DNA from: Pelagimonas varians
GTDB lineage: Bacteria; Pseudomonadota; Alphaproteobacteria; Rhodobacterales; Rhodobacteraceae
DNA length: 64,000 nt
Assembly (NCBI RefSeq): GCF_003208435.1
Contig: NZ_QKMF01000009.1
Coordinates: 113,783 to 177,782 of the forward strand
Direction: 5' to 3'
The position numbers and the translations under genes were made by a program. Shown here one piece after another: positions 9,077 to 17,411 of the stretch. Every line of letters begins with the position of its first letter. Within the stretch, counting starts at the first letter, position 1. A model generated the notes under the pieces. It searched no databases and was not told the DNA's origin. It saw only the letters and a program-made list of their open reading frames with translations.

Positions 9077-10084
9077 ATGGCGGATGCCGAAAATCTGGTG
9101 GCAGAAATAGAAGCCCTGGAGGAAAAATTGGCCGAGGCGAAGCGATCCATCAATGCCCGGTTCATCGGCCAACCCCGCGTCGTTGATCTGACCCTGTCGG
9201 CACTTCTTTGCGGGGGTCATGGCCTCTTGATCGGTTTGCCCGGTCTGGGGAAAACCCGTTTGGTTGAAACCCTGAGCACTGTCATGGGGTTAAACGGCAA
9301 CCGCGTGCAATTTACACCCGATCTGATGCCCGCAGACATTTTGGGGTCCGAGGTTTTGGAAACCGGCAATGACGGCAGCCGCGCCTTCAAATTCATCCCC
9401 GGGCCGATCTTTTGCCAGTTGATGATGGCCGACGAGATCAACCGTGCCAGTCCGCGCACGCAATCCGCGCTGCTGCAAGCCATGCAGGAAAAGCAGGTCA
9501 CCGTCGCTGGTGAAACCCGCGTTTTAGATACCCCCTTCCATGTTTTGGCCACCCAAAACCCGATTGAGCAAGAAGGCACCTATCCATTGCCAGAAGCCCA
9601 GCTTGACCGCTTTTTGGTACAGATCGACGTGAATTATCCAGACCGCGATACCGAACGCGACATCCTTTTGGCAACAACCGGCACCGAAGAAGACGAGGCA
9701 CATCAGGTGTTCACTGCCGAAGAATTGATCGCAGCGCAGACCCTGTTGCGCCGCATGCCGGTGGGCGATGCCGTGGTAGAACTGATCCTTGATTTGGTTA
9801 GGGCCTTTCGCCCAGAAGATCCCTCTGCGCCGGATCGCGTCCGCGAAGTGGTGGCATGGGGCCCCGGACCGCGCGCCGCGCAGGCGCTAATGTTGACCGT
9901 GCGCGCCCGTGCACTGTTGCAAGGGCGTCTGGCCCCATCACCTGAGGATGTTATCGACATGGCACGCCCTGTTTTGACTCACCGCATGGCGCTGTCCTTC
10001 TCGGCGCGCGCCCGCGGTGAAGACCTGAGTTCGCTCATTGACGAAGTCGCCGCTGGTGTCACCAAGGTTGAGGCCGCCGCGTGA
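9077..10084 (+). CDS. MoxR family AAA+ ATPase
   Basis: 335-residue AAA+ chaperone-like ATPase. Walker A GLPGLGKT at 53-60, Walker B MMADEINRA at 116-124, sensor 1 in LATQNPIEQEGTYPLPEAQLDRF. MoxR proteins help assemble or activate VWA- or MIDAS-containing partners and usually sit beside DUF58 and VWA genes, as here. The start at 9077 is chosen for GGAG at 9066-9069; an ATG at 9059 in the same frame lacks one. Its last codons overlap the next gene's GTG start by four bases, so the operon is translationally coupled. Confidence 0.95.
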   Translation: MADAENLVAEIEALEEKLAEAKRSINARFIGQPRVVDLTLSALLCGGHGLLIGLPGLGKTRLVETLSTVMGLNGNRVQFTPDLMPADILGSEVLETGNDGSRAFKFIPGPIFCQLMMADEINRASPRTQSALLQAMQEKQVTVAGETRVLDTPFHVLATQNPIEQEGTYPLPEAQLDRFLVQIDVNYPDRDTERDILLATTGTEEDEAHQVFTAEELIAAQTLLRRMPVGDAVVELILDLVRAFRPEDPSAPDRVREVVAWGPGPRAAQALMLTVRARALLQGRLAPSPEDVIDMARPVLTHRMALSFSARARGEDLSSLIDEVAAGVTKVEAAA

Positions 10085-10974
10085 GCCAAAACATCGCCCA
10101 ACAGTCCGGCTCCGGTCTAAGATCCCGTGCCCAAATGGAAGCCAGCCACTTTCCGGCGCTGCTGGCACGCGCCGAAACCTTGGCAGGTACGGTGCTTTTG
10201 GGGGAACACGGGCGCAGACGCGCTGGGGCCGGGGATGATTTTTGGCAATACCGGCCTTTGCAGCCGGGCGACAACTACCGCCACATTGACTGGCGCAGAT
10301 CAGCCAAGGGCGATGATCAATTTATCAGTGAACGCGAATGGCAGGTCGCCCAGAGTGTTCAGCTGTGGGTCGATCCCGGCGCATCCATGCGCTTTTCCTC
10401 CTCGCGGGATCTACCAACCAAAGCCGACCGTGCCCGACTGATCGCTCTGGCAATTGCCGTTCTTCTTATTCGGGGCGGTGAACGTGTTGGCCTGACCGGC
10501 TGGGATCTGCCACCGCGCCGCGGCGAAGCCCAAATGCTTCGGCTGGCGGAAATGTTCGGCCGCGATGACGACTCTGACTATGCCGAACCCGAGGCACGCG
10601 GCATGCTGCCCCATGCAAAGGCGCTATTTGTTTCGGATTTTCTGTCCGATATTGCCCCGATCGAAGCCGCTTTGGCCAAGGCCGCTGACAGAAATGTACG
10701 CGGCACTTTGGTGCAGGTGCTTGATCCGGCAGAAGAAGCCTTTCCGTTTCAAGGGCGGACCATTTTCGAAAGCGTCGGGAAATCCGTGGCGTATGAAACG
10801 CTCAAAGCAGGCGATTTGCGGGATCGCTATTTGTCGCGTCTGGCAGAGCGCAAGGACCGCCTTGAAACCTTATGCCGGCAAACCGGCTGGCAGTTTTATT
10901 GCCATCACACAAACCAAAGTGCGCAATCCGCACTTCTTTGGCTTTATCGCGCATTGGATGGGGGCCACCCATGA
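10081..10974 (+). CDS. DUF58 domain-containing protein
   Basis: 297-residue protein of the DUF58 family, the standard partner of MoxR ATPases. The hallmark YRPLQPGDNYRHIDWRRSAK lies at about 57-76; the domain is related to VWA folds but without a complete metal site. The start is a GTG at 10081 overlapping the moxR stop by four bases, and its own stop overlaps the next ATG by four. Role inferred: a cytosolic or membrane-peripheral adaptor in a MoxR-driven maturation complex. No membrane segment is obvious. Confidence 0.92.
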   Translation: MSQNIAQQSGSGLRSRAQMEASHFPALLARAETLAGTVLLGEHGRRRAGAGDDFWQYRPLQPGDNYRHIDWRRSAKGDDQFISEREWQVAQSVQLWVDPGASMRFSSSRDLPTKADRARLIALAIAVLLIRGGERVGLTGWDLPPRRGEAQMLRLAEMFGRDDDSDYAEPEARGMLPHAKALFVSDFLSDIAPIEAALAKAADRNVRGTLVQVLDPAEEAFPFQGRTIFESVGKSVAYETLKAGDLRDRYLSRLAERKDRLETLCRQTGWQFYCHHTNQSAQSALLWLYRALDGGHP

Positions 10975-13730
10975 CCTTGTTTGGTGTACTTGGCATCACG
11001 ACGCCTTGGCTGCTGCTCAGCCTGCTGGCACTACCGATCTTGTGGGTCATTTTGCGGGCTGTGCCGCCTGCCCCTGTGCGCCGAAAGTTCCCCGGTGTCG
11101 TTTTACTTTTGGGCCTGAAAGACGACGAACAGGTTACAGACCGCACGCCATGGTGGCTTTTGCTGCTGCGCATGCTGGCTGTTGCGGCGGTGATTTTCGG
11201 CCTGTCGGGGCCAATTTTGAACCCAGAACCAAAGACCGAAGCGGCAGGTGATGCACCACTGCTTGTAATCATGGACGCCAGCTGGGCATCGGCCACAGAT
11301 TGGCGGGCGCGCATGGTCACCTTGGACGGGCTTTTGACGCAGGCCGGACGCGAAGGTCGCACGGTCGCCTTGTTGCGCCTGACCAATCCTGAACCGGTAC
11401 AATTCAATAGTGCCGACGTGCTGCGTAGCCGTCTGACCGGCGTGCAACCCGAACCTTGGCAACCCGGCAAGGCAGACATGCAGCGCGCTATGGCCGCCCT
11501 GCCTGAGGGAGAATTCGACAGTTTCTGGATGTCTGACGGTTTGGCCCGCGATACCCGCGCCCCTTTGTTGCAAGTACTCGAATCCCGCGGAACGCTTAAG
11601 GTATTTGAAAACGCCCGCACACTCTTTGCACTTGGCCCTGCGACCCTTGAGGATGGGCATTTGGCCATGACGTTGCACAGGTTGCGCGCCGGACCAGAGG
11701 CCACTGTCACTTTGGCTGGACATGGCAAAGACCCCGCAGGGAATCCCGCCTTGCTCTTTGAATCCGAGGTGACATTCGAAGATCAAGCGCTGATCGCAGA
11801 AACCAAACTGTCGCTGCCCGCCGAATTACGGGCCCGGATCAGCCGTTTTGAAATCCAAGGCACCCGCAGCGCCGGAGCCGTCACGCTTCCCGATGACAGC
11901 CTGCGCCGCCGCGAGATAGCACTGATTGCGGGCCGCGGAGGCAGCGAAGGGCTCCAGCTTCTCGACCCGCTGCATTATCTGAACAAGGCATTGGCCCCGA
12001 CAACCGACATTCTGAACGGGTCGCTCGAAGATGTGCTGCCTGCCAATCCGGACGTGATCGTTCTGGCCGATGTTGCGACACTCAGTCCGAGCGAAGAGTT
12101 CGCTGTTCTTGAATGGCTTGCCCAAGGCGGCCTGCTGCTGCGTTTTGCCGGACCGCGCCTTGCTGCCAGCGACATCAGCCGCACCGACGAAGACCCCTTG
12201 ATGCCGGTGCGGTTGCGCGCCGGTGGCCGCACGGTGGGTGGGGCCATGAGCTGGGGAGAGCCTAAAACGCTGGCTCCCTTTGCCAGCGACAGTCCCTTTG
12301 CTGGCCTGAATGTTCTGGACGAAATCACGGTTCATAGTCAGGTGATCGCCCAGCCGGATCCAGCGCTGGCGGATCGTGTGATTGCGCAACTGAGCGACGG
12401 AACACCCTTGGTAACCCGCAAATCTGTGGGGCAAGGTCAGGTGGTACTGGTACATGTGACCGCAAATGCCGAATGGTCAAATCTCCCGATTTCCGGCCTG
12501 TTTGTGCAAATGTTGGAACGTCTGTCAATTTCGTCCAGTGTCGGCGTCTCCGAGGATCAAAACCTTGAAGGCACAACATGGCAACCGCTGTCCGTTCTTG
12601 ATGCTTTCGGCAAGCTGCGCGGCGCGGATACATTGCCCGGTGTCGACGGTTTGGTTCTGGCCCAAGCTGTCTTGAGCGCCGATTTGCGGCCGGGCCTCTA
12701 CCAAGGCGAGGACCGCACACTGGCCCGCAATGTGATTGCAGCCGATCCGCAACTACAGCCGATGGTTTGGCCTTCGGAAGTTTCAGTTCTAGGTCTGAAC
12801 CGCCCGCGTGAAACACCGCTTGGCGGCTGGTTTTTGGCTGCGGCTATCTGCCTTTTACTGGCCGATATTATCGCCTCTCTCGCCTTGTCAGGCCGGTTAT
12901 TAGGGGCACGCGCTGCCATGGCGATATTGTTGCTCGCCGGTTTGCCCATTGATGGCAATGCCCAAACAACCGATGAACAACTTGCCATTGCCGCCACATC
13001 CGAAGTGGTCTTTGCGCACGTTCTGACCGGAGATGACAAGCTGGATCAACTGGCGGGGGCTGCCATGCGCGGCCTATCCGATACGCTGTTTTACCGCACA
13101 TCGGTCGAACCGGCCCTGCCGATGGCGGTCAATCTTGAGGAAGATGAGCTGGCGTTCTTCCCCTTTTTGTATTGGCCGATCAGCGCCAATCAGGCGATTC
13201 CGTCCGATGCGGCCTATGCCAAGCTGAACACCTATCTTCGCTCCGGTGGTATGATTTTGTTTGACACCCGTGACGCAGATATCGCCGGATTCGGTGCGAC
13301 CACAGCAAATGGCCGCAAATTGCAGGCTTTGGCCGCACAACTGGATATACCCCCGCTGGAACCGATCCCCCAAGATCACGTGCTGACGCGCACTTTTTAC
13401 CTGCTACAGGACTTTCCCGGCAGGTACGTTGGCCGCGATGTTTGGGTCGAAGCGGCACCGCCGGACGCCAAGTTGGTCGAAGGCATGCCGTTCCGCAATC
13501 TGAACGACAATGTAACTCCGGTGGTGATTGGTGGAAACGACTGGGCTTCGGCTTGGGCCGTCGATGAAACCGGTCTACCCATAGTACCACTGGGGCGCGG
13601 GTTTACCGGCGAACGGCAACGTGAAATCGCCAATCGCTTTGGCGTCAATCTGGTGATGCATGTGCTCACCGGCAATTACAAATCAGATCAGGTTCACATT
13701 CCTGCGCTGCTCGATAGGTTAGGCCAATGA
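10971..13730 (+). CDS. BatA-like membrane protein with DUF4159 domain
   Basis: 919 residues. Two N-terminal membrane helices (about 10-30 and 60-82) frame a BatA-type region with PVRRKFPGVVLLLGLKDDEQ. A long periplasmic-like middle region has a VIVLADVATLSP stretch, followed by two more helices (LGGWFLAAAICLLLADIIASL and ARAAMAILLLAGLP), then a C-terminal DUF4159 domain with a glutamine-amidotransferase-like fold (FFPFLYWPISANQAIPSDAA, GGMILFDTRD). The real start is the ATG at 10971, overlapping the DUF58 stop; the frame stays open upstream to 10872. It is probably the membrane scaffold of the MoxR complex. Known alphaproteobacterial relatives have this same fused architecture; the substrate is unknown. 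Confidence 0.88.
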   Translation: MTLFGVLGITTPWLLLSLLALPILWVILRAVPPAPVRRKFPGVVLLLGLKDDEQVTDRTPWWLLLLRMLAVAAVIFGLSGPILNPEPKTEAAGDAPLLVIMDASWASATDWRARMVTLDGLLTQAGREGRTVALLRLTNPEPVQFNSADVLRSRLTGVQPEPWQPGKADMQRAMAALPEGEFDSFWMSDGLARDTRAPLLQVLESRGTLKVFENARTLFALGPATLEDGHLAMTLHRLRAGPEATVTLAGHGKDPAGNPALLFESEVTFEDQALIAETKLSLPAELRARISRFEIQGTRSAGAVTLPDDSLRRREIALIAGRGGSEGLQLLDPLHYLNKALAPTTDILNGSLEDVLPANPDVIVLADVATLSPSEEFAVLEWLAQGGLLLRFAGPRLAASDISRTDEDPLMPVRLRAGGRTVGGAMSWGEPKTLAPFASDSPFAGLNVLDEITVHSQVIAQPDPALADRVIAQLSDGTPLVTRKSVGQGQVVLVHVTANAEWSNLPISGLFVQMLERLSISSSVGVSEDQNLEGTTWQPLSVLDAFGKLRGADTLPGVDGLVLAQAVLSADLRPGLYQGEDRTLARNVIAADPQLQPMVWPSEVSVLGLNRPRETPLGGWFLAAAICLLLADIIASLALSGRLLGARAAMAILLLAGLPIDGNAQTTDEQLAIAATSEVVFAHVLTGDDKLDQLAGAAMRGLSDTLFYRTSVEPALPMAVNLEEDELAFFPFLYWPISANQAIPSDAAYAKLNTYLRSGGMILFDTRDADIAGFGATTANGRKLQALAAQLDIPPLEPIPQDHVLTRTFYLLQDFPGRYVGRDVWVEAAPPDAKLVEGMPFRNLNDNVTPVVIGGNDWASAWAVDETGLPIVPLGRGFTGERQREIANRFGVNLVMHVLTGNYKSDQVHIPALLDRLGQ

Positions 13731-15766
13731 TCGGAAACATCGTTTTTGACCCTCTGCTGCCTTGGGCTGTCATTTGGAGCTTGGCCGCTTTGGCTGCGGT
13801 TGGCGTGGTCTTGGCCCTATGGCGCGGCTTGTCTGGCTGGGCACTTCGATTGGGGGCCGGTTTGGTCCTGATAGGCGCATTGGCGCAACCGTCGTACCAA
13901 ATCGAAGACCGCGCCCCGCTGTCTGACATTGTCTTGATCCTAGTTGACGAAAGCGCATCCCAACGGCTGGCCAATCGGGCCGCCGTAACATCTGGGGCAG
14001 CCGATCAACTAGAAGCCCGCCTTGCCGCACGGCCCAACACCGAAATCCGCCGCATTCCTGTTGGTGATGGCCCCGATGACGCTGGAACCGAGCTGATGAC
14101 TGCGCTCTCAACCGCTATGGCCGAAGAGCCCAGAGGCCGGATTGCAGGCATCTTTTTGCTGTCTGACGGCCGCCTGCACGATCTTGAACAGGCGCCAGAT
14201 TTACCCGCCCCATTGCATCTTTTGCTGACGGGCCGCGACACGGATTGGGATCGCCGTTTGACCGTGCGCAATGCCCCTGGATTTGCCATTTTGGGCGAAG
14301 AAGTCTTGCTTACCTTGCGGATCGACGACGATGGTGCCGCCCCGGGAGATCTGCAATCCGAACTTTTGATTTCTGTCGATGGAGACACGCCCCAAAGTTT
14401 TATGGTGCCCGTCGGCCAAGACCTCGAACTCCCCATCACCCTACCTCATGGCGGGATGAACGTGATCCAGTTCACCGTCCCCACAGCATCGGATGAGTTG
14501 ACGGACAGGAACAACACCGCTTTGGTACAAATCAACGGCGTGCGTGATCGGCTTCGGGTGTTGTTGGTATCGGGCGAACCACATGCTGGCGGGCGCACAT
14601 GGCGCAACTTGCTCAAATCGGATGGCTCGGTTGATCTGGTGCATTTCACCATTTTGCGCCCGCCAGAAAAACAAGACGGCGTGCCAGTCAACGAGTTGTC
14701 TCTGATCGCTTTCCCCACGCGCGAACTGTTTTTAGACAAGATTGACGACTTTGATCTGATCATCTTTGACCGTTACAAGAGGCGCGGCATTCTGCCATCG
14801 CTCTACCTCGACAATGTGCGAAACTATGTCGAAAAAGGCGGGGCTGTGTTGGTTGCGGCGGGGCCTGATTTCGCATCGGCGGATTCGATATATCGATCGC
14901 CTTTGGGGGAAGTTTTGCCAGCCGAACCCACAGCCCGCGTCATAGACCAAGCGTTTTTGCCATTGGTGACCGATCTTGGCCTGCGCCACCCCGTGACAGC
15001 CGGTTTGACGGGACCCGAAGATTGGGGCCGATGGCTCCGCCAGATTGAGCTGGAACCCAATTCGGGTTCGACGGTGATGGAAGGCGCAAACGGCAAGCCG
15101 CTGCTGGTGTTGGACCGTGTCGGTGAGGGGCGCGTTGCCTTGCTCGCCTCGGATCAAGCATGGCTTTGGAGCCGGGGATATGAAGGCGGCGGACCGCAGC
15201 TGGACCTGCTGCGCCGTCTGGCGCATTGGATGATGAAGGAACCTGAACTGGAAGAAGAAGCGCTGTGGGCCGAAGTCACCGGCCAAACCATGCGCATCAT
15301 CCGTCGGTCTTTAAAATCCAGTGTCGGAACCGTGACTGTCACCCAACCCGATGGCAGCCAGTCCGAAGTTGCCCTGACCGAAGTCAGTCCCGGCCGGTTC
15401 GAAGCCCTTTACACGGGTGCCGAAATTGGCCTGTACCGGTTGAAGGAAGGTGCACAATCTGCAGTGATCGGCCTTGGCCCGGCGGCCCCCAAAGAATTTG
15501 TGCAAACCATCGCCAGCGGCGCTGAATTGGCGGATCTGATTGCCACACAACGCGGCGGTGTGATGGCCTTGCAAGACGGGGTTCCGCAGATCCGGACAGT
15601 TAGATCCGGCCGGCCAGCCGCCGGGCGCGGCTGGGTCGGGATCACCCCCCGTGCAGCGTTTGAAACTCTGGATGTGCGCCAGACCCCCCTTTTGCCAGCG
15701 TGGTTGGTGTTGATGCTGGCCGCCCTGATGATTGTCGGGGCTTGGCTGCGCGAAGGACGCAACTAA
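13727..15766 (+). CDS. membrane protein with MIDAS (VWA-like) motif, last gene of MoxR operon
   Basis: 679 residues. Two N-terminal helices (about 9-32 and 40-58) and one at the C-terminus (LPAWLVLMLAALMIVGAWL) enclose a large probably periplasmic region. Just after helix 2, DIVLILVDESASQRL shows the DxSxS metal-ion-dependent adhesion motif of VWA domains. Later LIIFDRYKRRGILP and GGAVLVAAGPDF resemble class I glutamine-amidotransferase-like folds lacking the catalytic Cys, as in other MoxR-operon membrane proteins. ATG at 13727 overlaps the previous stop. It likely completes the MoxR-DUF58-BatA set; no function is established here. Confidence 0.8.
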   Translation: MIGNIVFDPLLPWAVIWSLAALAAVGVVLALWRGLSGWALRLGAGLVLIGALAQPSYQIEDRAPLSDIVLILVDESASQRLANRAAVTSGAADQLEARLAARPNTEIRRIPVGDGPDDAGTELMTALSTAMAEEPRGRIAGIFLLSDGRLHDLEQAPDLPAPLHLLLTGRDTDWDRRLTVRNAPGFAILGEEVLLTLRIDDDGAAPGDLQSELLISVDGDTPQSFMVPVGQDLELPITLPHGGMNVIQFTVPTASDELTDRNNTALVQINGVRDRLRVLLVSGEPHAGGRTWRNLLKSDGSVDLVHFTILRPPEKQDGVPVNELSLIAFPTRELFLDKIDDFDLIIFDRYKRRGILPSLYLDNVRNYVEKGGAVLVAAGPDFASADSIYRSPLGEVLPAEPTARVIDQAFLPLVTDLGLRHPVTAGLTGPEDWGRWLRQIELEPNSGSTVMEGANGKPLLVLDRVGEGRVALLASDQAWLWSRGYEGGGPQLDLLRRLAHWMMKEPELEEEALWAEVTGQTMRIIRRSLKSSVGTVTVTQPDGSQSEVALTEVSPGRFEALYTGAEIGLYRLKEGAQSAVIGLGPAAPKEFVQTIASGAELADLIATQRGGVMALQDGVPQIRTVRSGRPAAGRGWVGITPRAAFETLDVRQTPLLPAWLVLMLAALMIVGAWLREGRN

Positions 15767-15784
15767 GCCCTGCCTTGATAGACG

Positions 15785-16132
15785 CTACGGCAATGTCAGT
15801 ATGAACAAATCTTCCGACCAGCCATCAACCACACACCGCGACCGGATAAACACCTCGGTCACGGTGTCTGGAACTTGAACACCCGACAGGCTACGCGTGA
15901 AGGGTTGCTCATTCACATGTGGATGCGCCAAAACGCGGGTGCCTAGAACCGCCCCCGACGCATCTTCAATACGCCAACCGTCGGCATAGTGATCCCATCC
16001 CGTATCCGGATGGGCCAGCGTCACGGAAAAAGACCAGCTTACGCCAGATTGCTGTGCCGAAGCACCGGTGATTTCGGGGGGATCCGCCTGCGCCAACCCA
16101 GCCAGAAACAATAGAGGAATCGTATATTTCAT
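15785..16132 (-). CDS. small secreted protein of unknown function
   Basis: 115 residues. The N-terminus MKYTIPLLFLAGLAQA is a signal peptide with a likely cut before DPPEITG. The mature part is beta-rich, with WSFSVTLAHPDTGWDHYADG and LAHPHVNEQPFTRSLSG. I have seen similar short periplasmic proteins in Rhodobacterales, but no function is known to me. It converges with the MoxR operon (18 bases between stops). Confidence 0.75.
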   Translation of the reverse strand: MKYTIPLLFLAGLAQADPPEITGASAQQSGVSWSFSVTLAHPDTGWDHYADGWRIEDASGAVLGTRVLAHPHVNEQPFTRSLSGVQVPDTVTEVFIRSRCVVDGWSEDLFILTLP

Positions 16133-16167
16133 CCCGCCACTTTACCCAAACTGTCCGGCGCGCCAAA

Positions 16168-16881
16168 TCACGACACCGTGCTGTCACTTACCTCAAGCAG
16201 CACAGCCCTTGAAATCGAAGCAAATTCGCGGCGCAGTATCACGGCCAATGTAAATGCAGTGGCGACCATCAGGGCAATTGGACCACCCAGCCAAGCCGCC
16301 GACGCGATGCCGAAATAAACCGACCGCAAGCCGCGATTATAGGCCTTGGCCGCTGTGATATTCACCTCGCCCGCCTTCATCGCGCGCGGCATTGCGATTG
16401 GGTCGTTTGGGTCATTTGGAACCGCCGCCATCAATATCGAGCAATACCCAAACAATCGATGAGACCAGACAAACTTTAAAAATGCATTGGCGGCCAGCAC
16501 CAGCATCAAGATCAGTTTCAATTCCCAAACAACAACCGGATCGGCAGCTCCTGTTGTCAGATCTTGGGCGACACCGCGCAACCGGTCTGCGTTGCCCAAA
16601 AGGGCAAAGCCACCGCCAATTGCAATCATACTGGCCGAAGCAAAGAAAGACGTGCCCTGCCGAAGACTGGCAATAATCTGGCTATCGAATATCCGTGGTT
16701 CACGGGTCACAAATTCGCGCATCCAAATTCGTCGGTATTGCGCCATTAATTGCGATGTCGAGGGGCGGCGTTTGGGCGGGTTCTCAATGAACCAGCTTAT
16801 ACCCAGCCAGACCGCCAAAAAGCAGCTGACGGCGATCAGATCCAGTTGGGACAGCGCCTCGATTGCAGTGGTCCAGCCCAT
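16168..16881 (-). CDS. DUF599 family membrane protein
   Basis: 237 residues with about four hydrophobic helices: LIAVSCFLAVWLGISWFIE, GTSFFASASMIAIGGGFALL, LKLILMLVLAANAFLKFVWS and AWLGGPIALMVATAFTLAVI. The stretch YRRIWMREFVTREPRIFDSQ matches DUF599 (PF04654), a family of unknown function. Its ATG begins at 16881, immediately after the stop of the HemJ/CopD-like gene, so the two are surely one transcript. Confidence 0.85.
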   Translation of the reverse strand: MGWTTAIEALSQLDLIAVSCFLAVWLGISWFIENPPKRRPSTSQLMAQYRRIWMREFVTREPRIFDSQIIASLRQGTSFFASASMIAIGGGFALLGNADRLRGVAQDLTTGAADPVVVWELKLILMLVLAANAFLKFVWSHRLFGYCSILMAAVPNDPNDPIAMPRAMKAGEVNITAAKAYNRGLRSVYFGIASAAWLGGPIALMVATAFTLAVILRREFASISRAVLLEVSDSTVS

Positions 16882-17292
16882 TTAAAACGGTTTGACCACG
16901 ACGGCCCACAAGATGGCGATAACACCGAAAACGCTGACTTCGTTAAAGATGCGCAGAAAGAATTCGCTCTCCGTGAAAATGCCTTTGCGGGCGCGGATGA
17001 CCAACCGACCGGTCCAGATGTAATGTGCCGTCAAGAGCACAATCAACGCCAGCTTGAGATGGACCCAAGCAGGCCAGCCCAAATCATGCGCCATCCACAG
17101 ACCCGTTATCAGCGCAATCACACCAAGACCGGCGGAAAAGCGGTACAGCCGAATCGTGAGATCGCCCAAAGGGCCGAATTCGCCCAGCTTGTCCCACTCG
17201 CGCTTCCAGTAGATCAATGCCCGCGGCACGGCAAAGATAGAAGTCATCCAGCCCATGACGCACAATAAATGTATGATTTTAACCCATTCCAT
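16882..17292 (-). CDS. HemJ/CopD-like membrane protein
   Basis: 136 residues with four membrane helices. The N-terminal WVKIIHLLCVMGWMTSIFAVPR and the C-terminal RIFNEVSVFGVIAILWAVVVKPF strongly resemble HemJ, the oxygen-independent-looking protoporphyrinogen IX oxidase of many alphaproteobacteria (UPF0093); the first-helix His and the Lys in HLKLALIV are in expected heme-site positions. The protein could instead be a CopD-like paralogue, since a canonical hemJ often sits next to hemE/rho, genes not present here. It is the first gene of a pair with DUF599. Confidence 0.7.
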   Translation of the reverse strand: MEWVKIIHLLCVMGWMTSIFAVPRALIYWKREWDKLGEFGPLGDLTIRLYRFSAGLGVIALITGLWMAHDLGWPAWVHLKLALIVLLTAHYIWTGRLVIRARKGIFTESEFFLRIFNEVSVFGVIAILWAVVVKPF

Positions 17293-17374
17293 ACAGGCAA
17301 ATGACCGCTACAGGCAGTAAAGTGCAAGCGGTCTTCTGCCCGATCTGACACTTTGGCCTCGCAATTTCGAAATT

Positions 17375-17395
17375 TTGGTTATATAAAGTTACCAA
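17375..17395. promoter_or_regulatory. inverted repeat upstream of glcD
   Basis: TTGGT (17375-17379) and ACCAA (17391-17395) flank a TATATAAA core 17 bases before the glcD start. The core could be the -10 element and the arms an operator half-site pair. Arms are only five bases, so chance is possible. Confidence 0.35.
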
Positions 17396-17411
17396 TTTAG
17401 CGAGGTGCCTT

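Noticed and set aside
10802..11728. 308-codon minus-strand frame across the MoxR operon
   Set aside because: Overlaps the clearly coding DUF58 and BatA-like genes and shows no domain.
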